A model generated the notes under the pieces. That model did not search any database, had not been told where the DNA came from, and saw only the letters and a program-made list of their open reading frames with translations. A program made the translations under genes and the position numbers. A DNA stretch of 64,000 nucleotides from Edaphochlamys debaryana (taxonomy: Eukaryota > Chlorophyta > Chlorophyceae > Chlamydomonadales), in NCBI GenBank assembly GCA_016858145.1, contig JAEHOE010000113.1:186001-250000 (forward strand). Reading direction: 5' to 3'. How positions within the stretch are numbered: the stretch's first letter is position 1; each line of letters starts with the position of its first letter. Shown in pieces: positions 1-9,153 of the stretch.

Positions 1-541
1 CCCCTCCGAGTCTGCATGCTATTGAAGCGGGCAGCACCTAGCGGCAGGGTTGGTAGCGGGAGCAAGTGAGGCGGACGATAGGAGCACGTCGGCCCGCCCA
101 GGGGCGTTCCGTGGCCTTGAGCCTGGGACGCCTGGGAGGGCTTTGGCGGCTGGGGGGGCAATGGAAGCACCCAGAAGGCGGGCAAGGGAGTGGGTAACGT
201 GGGAGGCACGGTCATTCGGTCAGGCTGGGCTTATCCCGTGCAGGATGCGACTGATTGCAGGGTACGATGCGAGCCGTCCGGATGGTGGGAAGGTGACGTG
301 CGTGGGGTACGTGAGGTCAGCTGGGTGGAGCTGCTGGGTATGTGGGCGCCGGCTTGGGCATGGTTGGCACGTTCTGTTGAAGCCATGGCTTGACGTGTGC
401 GCCAGCGCGGTGTACTTGACCTGTATGGCTTACGCTCGCGTGCCTGCCCAGCCCTCCCGCGCCCAGCCCACGCGGCGAATGGGGGGTTGGGCCGTTGGGG
501 GGTGCGCAGATCAGGACGCACGAGGAGTCGGGTCCAAGCAG
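1..541. other. unassigned sequence upstream of MYND copy A
   Basis: No reading frame here resembles the N-terminal part of the full-length MYND protein at 9154-12102. The stretch may be an intron, rearranged DNA or the eroded 5' part of the truncated MYND copy. I see no RNA gene or known repeat in it. Confidence 0.4.
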
Positions 542-1332
542 CACCCTGCAAGCCCATTGTGCTGTTTATTGCCTGCTCGGCCATCGCCGTTGCCACCACG
601 GGGCCTTCCCCGGACGCCGCGAGCACCACAACCGCGCCGGATGCCACCAACGGAGACGGCTCCGCCGCCGCCGGAAGCAGCAGCGGCAGCAGTGGCGGCA
701 CGGCTGGCCACACCAGTGCCCCAGTCTGGCCGCCTGCGGGGCTGGCGGAGGCGGAGGTGGGGGGGGCGGCCCTGGGGCTGCTACGGCGCGGGCCGCACCC
801 GCCAGAGCACGGCCGGCTGTACGTAGGGACGGGCATGGCCGCTGTGCGGCTGATGGCCACACGCCCCGAGGAGGTGGGGGCGCTCGGCGCCTCAGGCTCC
901 GCCGTAGCTTGGCAACGGAAAGCGGTGGTTGTGGTGGTTGAGGCGATGCGACGGGTCCAGGAGGACCAACAGGGAGAGGCGGGGTCATATGCGGGCGCAG
1001 CAACGTACCTCGCGGCGTGGGCGGCGGGCGAGGGGGCTGAAATTGAGGCGGCTTGGGGCGCTTTCGTCCACAACAGCTGCTTGATCCACCGCACGGCCCA
1101 GCAGCTCGTGCCGCCTGCCGAGGCCCGCCGCCGCCTGGGCCTGCCCGCCTGCTCCAACCCCGCCTGCGCCAACCTGGCCGGCGACAGCGAGGCGGGGCTG
1201 CGGCTGCAGCAGTGCGGGCGCTGCGGGCGGGCGTCGTACTGCTGCCGCGAGTGCCAGACGGCGCACTGGCGGTCGGGGCACAAGGAGGCGTGCGGCAAGG
1301 GTGGCGAGGGCGGCGGCGGCAGCGTGTGCTAG
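542..1332 (+). CDS. MYND-type zinc finger protein, C-terminal part (copy A, probably truncated)
   Basis: An open frame ends in a MYND zinc finger: CSNPAC, then CGRCGRASYC, CRECQ, HWRSGHKEAC, matching the C-rich/HxxxC pattern of the family, which usually mediates protein-protein contacts. The last roughly 260 residues align throughout with the C-terminus of the gene at 9154-12102 on the other strand, including the alanine/serine-rich linker before WPPAGLAEAE. The 3' part is almost base-for-base identical to that gene, and homology continues past the stop into the 3' region. No upstream exon matching the rest of the protein is visible. I start the feature after a possible splice acceptor (cag) at 541; the 5' end is therefore uncertain. 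It could be the last exon of a gene reaching beyond the window, or a duplicated fragment. A TGTAA at 1942-1946 could be its polyadenylation signal. Confidence 0.6.
1092..1297. repeat. inverted repeat arm A (MYND finger exon)
   Basis: These 206 bases match the reverse complement of 9198-9403 with a single mismatch that I can find by eye. The mismatch is a silent change in a proline codon (CCT versus CCC). Flanking similarity is clearly lower, so identity peaks over the zinc-finger coding segment. Confidence 0.85.
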
Positions 1333-2285
1333 AAGCACGTCGGGGAAGGCAGGGCTGTGGAGCGTGCGGGAGCGACTAGAGGTTGCAAGCCGTGTTGGGG
1401 CTGCATCGCCCCCCGTGATGCGCAGTTAAGCTTTGATGGTAGTGGTGTGGTTGCTGGTGCACGATAGGCTTTAGGATATGGGTTGCAGAGGAGGGTAGGC
1501 GGGCTGGGGTCTGTGGGGCGGCCCCGCCGGTCCTGCTGAGTTGACCCAAAAGATAGCGAGGCGGAATGGCAGATAGTAGGCAAGGCTGCACAGAAAGCTT
1601 TCTGTCGGGGTATACGGTTGGTTGGATGGCTCGAAGGCCGTGAGGCGCACCGCAGCGCCTGCGTTGAGCTGCGTGCAGGATGGCTCGACGTTGTGGCAGG
1701 CCGTATCTACTACTTGCGGGGCGGTGGTATTGTGTTGGCGTCGCTTGTCTTCCTAGCGTGGTCTCGGGGGCGGTGTAGGGGTCGGGGTGACTGCGTGGAA
1801 TGCCTGGCCTGATCGATGTGGGAACGGGCCTTGGGACGGCTCTGGTGCCGGGGTTGTTGGCGGCATGCCCCGACCTGTCTTCTTGGGACAGCTGCGGACA
1901 GATGATTGCGGTATCAGTTGATGTTGACGACGACGGTTGTATGTAATGATTGGTGGGTCCCGCGCGCTATGAAGCGAGCTGTCGGCGAGACAGCAGCGGA
2001 CCGTCGCGAACGGCTCCGGCTCCGGCTTCCTCGGGCGAGCAGCCCGTCATTGTGGCCAGCCTATCACAGTATCGCAAAGTGCCGAGCGAGCCCTAGAGCG
2101 TGCGCATGAGCGGTCCGCACTTCTGCCGTTCTGGAAGGTCTTGGCTGGCATTCAGTGATCAGTCCGCTCACAGTCCGCAGAGTCGCACAAGGTAACAACA
2201 ATGCTTGATTCATAGCAAGCAACGCAAAAAGCGAAGGCTTAGACGAAACCTGCTTTGACGAGTTGACCAAAGCCGCACCTGCGCG
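1333..2285. other. intergenic region between MYND copy A and DNAAF3
   Basis: No supportable coding exon. Its first roughly 80 bases resemble the reverse complement of the sequence just below 9154, so the duplication includes 3' flanking DNA. It holds a TGTAA at 1942-1946. The right-hand part must carry the DNAAF3 promoter and 5' untranslated region. Confidence 0.5.
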
Positions 2286-5200
2286 ATGGATGAACATAAC
2301 GTGCATCACTTCTGGGGAATAAGCCCAGCATTAGACCTCGGGAGCCTGCTCGAAACAAGCGGGACTGGCGATGGCCCGGATGCTCCCGTGGACCAGCCTC
2401 TGCGAATCCTCCAGGCAAGCACGCTCTTCTAGTCTCATCTAGGTTACGATGCGCCAGTGGAAGCACTTCCGGCTGGCCGCGCGCTGACGGTCGGTCGCGT
2501 GCCCCCGCGGCCCGCCCTTCTGCCCCCACCCACGGCCTCAGGCCCTCAGCCCGCGGTGCACACACACCGCCTGCGCCGATCCCAACAGCCTTACCCTCTG
2601 TCTTACATCGGATCCCTATGTGAATCGGTGTTTGGCAGGTTGCGCCCTACGATGCCCGCCACACGCTGACCACCATCTGCCGGGCGGCTCGACACCCGCT
2701 GCTGGAGCGACAGACCCAGCCGGTGCGTCGTGGGCGGCTTCCTGGCTTCCTGTGCCGTACCGCCGTACCCGGTAGCCTCACTCCCATCTCCTGACCACTG
2801 CTGAGGACCAGGGGCAGCCTCCATAGGCTCTCCCGCCCTCCTCACCCACCCCACCCCACCCGACCTCCACCCCGAGCCTCCACCCCTCGGGCCTCCACCC
2901 CCAACCCCCAACCCCCAACCCCCAACCCCCAACCCCCAACCCCCAACCCCCAATCCCCAAACCCCAACCCCAGGTCCAGCTGTACGTGTGGGAGGACTCC
3001 CCCGAGGGCCTCTGCCGCCACCTGCTGCTGCTGGCCGTGGCCCTGGACGGGGCGCTGCAGCCGCGGGAGCGCGGGGAGCTGCTGCTGGAGCTGCACGGCA
3101 ACGCGCTGTGCAGGGAGCGGGCGGCGGCCTACCTGGGTGGGGTGGGCGGGGGGGGGGGGGGGCTGATGTGGGTCGATGAGGAGGGCGGGTGGGTGAGAGC
3201 CTGCCGGACTGGCTGGTCTGGTGCGTGGGCAGAAGACGCGCTCGAGCATAGCGCTGCTTTTGCCTTGCCCCTGCCCACGCCTGCCCTGCCTGCGCTCTCC
3301 ATCCCTACCTAACCCCCGCCCCCCCCCACCACACACACACCCAGACGAGAAGGCCCGGCAGCTGGAGGCTCTGGTGGTGGCGGTGGCCAGCGGCGCAGCA
3401 GTGGGCCAGGCGCCCGCGGCCGGGGGGACGGGGGCGGGGGCGGGGGTGGGCGGCGGCAAGGGCGCGGCGGCGGCTGCCGCTGCGTGCGGGTGCGGCTCGG
3501 CTGCGGAGGCGGAGGCTCGGGGCCTGGGCGCCCTGGCCCGCATGCTGGACCTGTCCCTGCTAAAGTTCCAGGTGTGTGGGGGAGGGGGGGAGGGGGGGAG
3601 GGGGGGAGGGGGGGAGGGGGGGAGGGGGATTGGGAGGGAGGAGGGGTCGGGGGTTTCAGGAGAAGGGGCGGCTGGAAGGAGGTAGCTTGCGGGCGGAGGG
3701 CTGGGAGGAGGACTGGGGTGGACGGGGTGGGGCAAGGGCAGGGACAAGAGCTGTGTGGCGATGGGGCGGGATGGGGCGCGCAGGGGGTGACCCAACATTG
3801 TGGACCTGCAGGGTGGGCGCAGCAGGGGGTGCGAGCAGCTTCCTCGCCTCACGTCCCCTCGTCCGCTCCCCAGGACAAGGACGCGCTGGTGGAGGTGTTC
3901 CAGAAGTGGCGTACGACAGTGCCGTACGACATGGTCAAGGCCTGGGACGCGCGCGCCCGCAAGTGGGTGGAGCGGGGGGTTGGGGTGCCGGGGACGGGGG
4001 GTGACGGGCTTGATCCCATGCCTTGCACAGGGGCTGATGTGGCCGTTGCGCTGGGTGCAGCAGGTCCCTGACCCCTGCTCCCTGCTGTCCGCAAACTCAA
4101 CCTCGCCGTGCCCCAACCACCAACCGCCAACCGCCAGGTGGTACGGCGACCGTTACGACTTCCGCCGCAACATGGTGGACTGGGACTACCACATGCGCCT
4201 GCAGGTGGGGGGGGGGAGGGAGGGAGGAGGGAGGGGGAGGATGAGGGGAGGGAGAGATGCCGTCTGGAGCGAGACCAGCGCCGCGGGGGCCCTTCTTCCG
4301 CGGCTTGCCCTTGCCCCCTGCCCCTCGCATGTCGCGCCATCTCTCTCCGACCGGCCCCGGCCCCCGCCCCGGCCCCATCCGCTTCGCCCTCCCTCGCAGC
4401 CCTCCCTTATCTCTATCCGTCCCGCCCCTGTCCCCCACACCCGCAGCCCGCCGGCACCCCCGGCTGCGACCCCGCCCACGGCTCCATCATCCACTTCCAC
4501 CACTTCCGGCACTGGCGCATGCACGGGGTGGCGCACGAGCTCAGGTGGGGGGGCTGGGGGGCGTGCCGGAGCGGGGGGGGGGGGCCTCCGCGGCCTGAAG
4601 CTGTCCAGGCTGGGATACCTGAGGCCTGGGAGCTCAGGGGAGTTGCAAAGGGGGTGCTGGTGCGGCCCCCATCATTCCCTCCTGCCACCCCTCCGCTCCC
4701 CTTCCCCACGCGCAGGGACTCTACCTACAACGCCCCCAACCGCAGCCTGCTCAGCACGGCCTTCGGGCGGACCAAGGTGCGGCCAGCGCTGGGCAAGGCG
4801 GCGTGGCAGGCAGCACGGCGACACCCGTTCCACTGACCCCGCTTGTGACGCACTCCCGCTTAGCTGCAGCCCCCCCGAGCCCCTTCACCCTTCACCCGCC
4901 CCCCCCAGGAGTTCAAGGACCGCACCGGCAGGGACGTGGGCCGCTCCGTGTCCGCCTGGGGCTTCTGGGCCGACGCCCTGAACGGCCCCTTCCACGGCCT
5001 GGGGGTGCTGGCGGAGGAGCCGGGCTTCTACAAGGTGGGGGGGAAGAGGGGGGATGGGGGGTGGGGGCTTCGTGAGGGCGGGAGGGCGTGGGATCATGGA
5101 GCACTAGATTGCTCGCTGCCGGGGTACTACGCCCTGCCTGTGCCCTCATCTGAGCACCCTGCCGATCAACCCACCCCGCCCCCACCCACCCGCACACAGG

Positions 5201-7933
5201 TGACCAACAAGCAGTTTGCGCGCACCGCTCTGGACGTGGCGGAACACAACGTCAAGGTGGGGAAGGGGGAGGGGGGGTGAGGAGGGGGGGGCGGGGACCT
5301 CGCGGCGGCCCCCATACAAGGCAAGGAAGGGAAGCCGTAGGTACGCAGGGGAGCGGTTGGTGAGGCGTAATTCGTGTTCAAGCCTCCTGGCCACGTCCCA
5401 GGCGACCCCAGACCCAGACAACCCCCCGTGCGCCCTTCGTCTGCAATCCCCCTGGCAACCCCCCTCGCAAGCCCCAGTGCAAGCCCCCTCGCAACGCCCC
5501 GTGCAGCCCTCCATGCAACACCTATGTACCTCCTGCAACCAGCCCTCCTAACCCTACTTGTTCCTACCCACCCTTCCCAACCCCACCCCCCCCAGGCCCT
5601 GCCCCCTGCAACCCCCCTTGCAGACCCCCCTGCAACCCCCCTTGCAGACCCCCATGCAACCCCCCTTGCAGACCCCCCTGCAACCCCCCTTGCAGACCCC
5701 CCTGCAACCCCCCTTGCAGACCCCATGCAACCCCCCTTGCAGACCCCCATGCAACCCCCCTTGCAGACCCCCATGCAACCCCCCTTGCAGACCCCCATGC
5801 AACCTCTCATGTCCTCCTAACCTACTCCCTTCTACCCGCCCCCGCAGGCCCTGCTCCACGAGCTGCGCACCGGTCAGCGCCTGGCCCTGGCGGAGGGCGC
5901 CGAGCCCCCCCGCGCCCGCGCCGCGCGGGGCCCCACCTCCCTGGCGGACCTCACGGCGGCCAACAGCGGCCGGGGGGAGGCGGAGGGCAAGGCGGAGGGC
6001 AAGGCGGAGGAGGGCACGGCAGCGGAGGAGGGGGGCAAGGCAGGGGAGGGTACGGCGGAAGGCGCAGCGGAAGCGAAGGCGGCCGGGGAGGGGCAGCAGG
6101 GCGAAGCGCGGAAGGCGGGGGCGGGGGCGGGGCCGTCCGGCCAGTCGGCGGCGACGGGGGCGGGGCAGACGGGCGCGGCGGCGTCACAACCCGCGGGGCC
6201 GTCGAGGCCAGCACCCGACCCCGCCGCTGGACCCGACCCAACGCCGGCTCCGGACCCCGCCGACGGACCCGACCCGGCCCCGGCCCCTGCTGTCCCTACC
6301 CCCTCCGCCCCCTCCGCCCCCTCCGCCCCCTCCGCCCCCTCCGCCCCCTCCGCCCCCACGTACCGGTCGGGCGGGAGGGCCGAGGTAGCCCGGGCTATGG
6401 CTGCTGCGGCCGCAGGGGGGGCGGGGGCGCGGGCGGCGGAGGGGGGCGAGCGGGCGGACGCGGCGCCGGGGGCGCAGGGCTCTGCACCTGCGTATACACC
6501 GGCCGAGGGCTCGACGGCAGCGGCTGGCTCCACGGGGGCCCCGGCGGCCGCGGCGGACGCTGAGCGGGTGAGCGGGCTAGAGCCCCCCGGGCACGGCCGG
6601 GGCGGGGGCGCATGAGGGCCCGTGTGCAGCAGCACGCTGTGGAGGCCGGGGCCGCGTGGGGCTTGGTGACTGTTGAACGGTGCATCAGACATGGCTTCAC
6701 TCTGCCACCCCAAATCCCTTGCCTCACCCCTCCCCAGCCCATCCTTCTTACCCCTACGCCCCCCCCCCTGCCCCTCCCCCACCCCACCCCACCCCCCCAG
6801 ATGGCCGCCGAGGAGGCCGCCCTGCGCTCCGCCGAGGCGGCGCTGGACGCTGCGGGGCGGGCGCGGGCGGAGCGGTTCCGACTGGTGCTGCTGGCGGGGG
6901 ACCTGGCCAAGGGGGTCACAGGTGGGGGCGGGGCGGGGGGCGGAGGGAGGGGGCGAGGCAGCGCGGGTGGGGGCTTGCGGGCCGTGCAGGGAGCGGGGCC
7001 AGGCGGCATGGGAGGGAGGGGAAAAGGCCGCAGGGGGCATTGGCGCTCCTCCCACAAACCCCATCCCCGGCCATCTCCTGTGTGCACCCCATCCTCCTCC
7101 CCGTCTCCTCTGCATCCGTCCTCCCCGTCTCCCCTTCGCCCATGCCCTTGCCACCTCTCTCGCCCCATCCCCATCGCCGCCCCCGTGCTCCTCCCCGTCT
7201 TAACTTCGTCCACTCCCCTAAACCACCCCCCACCCCTCCATCTCCCAACCCCGTCTCCCCTCAATCCATCCCCCAACCCCGTCTCCCCTTCACCCATGCC
7301 CCAACCCCAACACCCAAACCCCCCAGGCCGCCCCAAGTTCGCGGGCGCCTTCTCCGCCCTGACCCTGGGCCACCGCCACGCGCACCTGCTGGCGCCCGAG
7401 CACGGGCTGAGCGGGGCGGCGGCGCCGGGGGCACTGCTGGTGGCGGAGAACGCCAGGTGGGGGGGGCGGGTGGGGACGATGATAGCAGGCAGGCGGGGGA
7501 GGCGGCTTGGAGTTGAGGAGGGAAGGCAGGGGGTGGGTGGCGGAATGATTGCGTCCGACCCACATGGGCGGTGGTGGATGGTGGCATGGACGAGGGGGGG
7601 GGGCGTGAAAGAGGTCTGGGCCCGGTGCACCCGCAACTGAAGGCGTGAGCGGCCATCCCGTTTCGCTCCGTTCCTCTGCCAAGCGTGCTTGATGGGCCGG
7701 GCGCTTTGGCCCAACCCGTTCAGCGCCCCTCTAACTCTACTCCGCCCCATGTGTCGGCCTTTCTCCCCCCCCATCCGCCCAGGCACGTGCTGCAGCTGTC
7801 CCAGGAGCAGGCGGCGGCCTTCGCGGGCAAAATGGACGAGATGGCCCTGGCGGCTGGCTGGGCGCGGGCGCAGCGGCGGCCCGAGGGCGTCACGGAGGCG
7901 AGCGAGGTGTACGTCAAGCCGCGGGGGGCGTAG
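2286..7933 (+). CDS. DNAAF3: dynein axonemal assembly factor 3 (PF22-like)
   Basis: Cytoplasmic factor for pre-assembly of flagellar outer and inner dynein arms; the Chlamydomonas orthologue is PF22. Exons: 2286-2414, 2639-2722, 2974-3136, 3345-3571, 3874-3962, 4138-4204, 4447-4544, 4716-4776, 4909-5034, 5200-5256, 5848-6567, 6801-6921, 7327-7456, 7783-7933. All phases join, giving about 740 aa. Family landmarks in order: N-terminal HHFWGISPALDL, VAPYDARHTLTTICRA, QLYVWEDSPEGLCRHLLLLA, RKWYGDRYDFRRNMVDWDYHMRL split over two exons, IIHFHHFRHWRMHGVAHELRDSTYNAPNRSL, WGFWADALNGPFHGLGV and TALDVAEHNVKALLHELR. Residues about 368-607 (exon 11) form an Ala/Gly/Pro-rich low-complexity insert with seven SAP repeats; the last 130 residues are a conserved-looking tail. 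The start ATG opens the only frame giving the N-terminal motif. Intron 1 needs a GC donor (2415). Confidence 0.9.
2897..2971. repeat. (CCCCAAC)n microsatellite in DNAAF3 intron 2
   Basis: About ten copies of a seven-base C-rich unit run up to the splice acceptor of DNAAF3 exon 3 and may serve as its polypyrimidine tract. Confidence 0.85.
5576..5811. repeat. 23-24 bp minisatellite in DNAAF3 intron 10
   Basis: About ten tandem copies of a unit built from CCCCCCTTGCAG followed by ACCCCCATGCAA or ACCCCCCTGCAA. Each copy looks like a polypyrimidine tract plus CAG, that is, a 3' splice site. The true acceptor, at 5847, lies just after the array. Looser copies start near 5445. Confidence 0.9.
6296..6358 (+). 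repeat. 9-bp coding repeat encoding Ser-Ala-Pro units
   Basis: Seven in-frame CCCTCCGCC-type repeats in DNAAF3 exon 11 encode a run of SAP tripeptides inside the low-complexity insert. Confidence 0.8.
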
Positions 7934-9153
7934 GCCGGGGAGGGGGGAGAAGCCTTCAACGGGGAGGGGTGTGTGGAGAGGGGGGGGAATGCGCGAGCGG
8001 GCGCAGGGCCAGGAGGGGTGTTGTGAGGCAGGGATAGGAGCGGGCTGAGCGGTGCGGTGATCCGAGCAAGGGTGAGCAGCGGCTGCGGGATGGCCTACTG
8101 TCGGATGATGAAAGGGGGTTGGGGCTGCCCTGCCAGGCGTGCGGCTGCCAAGCAGTGCTGTGGACTTGGTGCGGTGCTGCAGCCCCGGAGAGACGGTGGC
8201 ATCATCATGCGTGCGTGCGTGTAGCCGCTAGCAATGCGCAAAGGGGCCCCGAAGGCTTGGTTGTTGGCAACTTGTTGGCAAAGGGATGCGTTCTGCATTT
8301 CCAACCCCGAATATGCTGATCACGTGGTGACGCCGGGCTTGATAGATAGCACCGCAGAGCATGGCTGCATGCCGGCGCATGGTCATGGAAGAGCTTTTCG
8401 GCATACTGGAGTAACTGGACCGGTTGGGCCAACCGGGTTGGCATTCTTGGCAACTTCATCACAGGTCAACGTACAACAACAGGTACTGCAGGCGTCGCTC
8501 TAGTACGCAACTGGTGAAGACCGGTTCAGGGCTTTGCTGCTCCTGTGGCGCAGCCGAGACCACAAGGCATTCAAAGTCCCGCAACAACTGAGACCTCGCC
8601 ATGCACAACCGGATCCCGCCGGGCCGCTGTTCCGATCAACGCAACCACACGGACCTTACCTAGCACAGCTCAACAGCGCATCAACGACCAGGGCTACGAC
8701 ACCCCGGGTGCGCGCAACACGGCCTTGACTGCAAGTGCATGCCGGGGGCTCTACCATGTGGCACACGCCTCCTCGCCTCCTCACCCACGACTCCCACAAC
8801 CTCTCAGACCTAACCAACGGATCTCGTTCAAGACCTGGAACCTCACAGCGCTCCCATCCGCACATCACCAGCCAGCCGAGCTCAGGTCAAGGCACCCCAC
8901 ACCACCACACCAAACGTAGGCCAAGGGTTTCCCAGCAAACGCTCTGGCGAGAATTGATACACGAATTGGGCTTTGCGGAGGCTTCCTGCCCGTGTGAGTG
9001 CACCTTGACTTTCTATCCGCAGCCACTTGCCCAATAGACCAACCCGCATCACTGGCCGTCGGATCGCAGCGGTTGATTGCTGCAGCCCCAACACGGCCCT
9101 CGACCTCTGGTCGCTCCCTCCTGCTCCTCAGCCCTGCCCGCCCCGACGTGATT
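7934..9153. other. convergent intergenic region (DNAAF3 / MYND copy B 3' ends)
   Basis: The two genes converge here. I find no coding exon with family resemblance and no clear TGTAA on either strand close to the stops. The part from about 9060 to 9153 resembles, in inverted orientation, the sequence following MYND copy A. Confidence 0.5.

Noticed and set aside
231..1298. 355-codon minus-strand frame over MYND copy A
   Set aside because: Antisense of the zinc-finger coding frame; open only because of high GC.
2842..4116. 424-codon minus-strand open frame over DNAAF3
   Set aside because: Pro/His-rich shadow frame crossing DNAAF3 exons and C-rich introns; the plus strand carries the conserved protein.
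5445..5811. Regular array considered as CRISPR
   Set aside because: Units are contiguous without unique spacers, and the array lies inside a eukaryotic intron.
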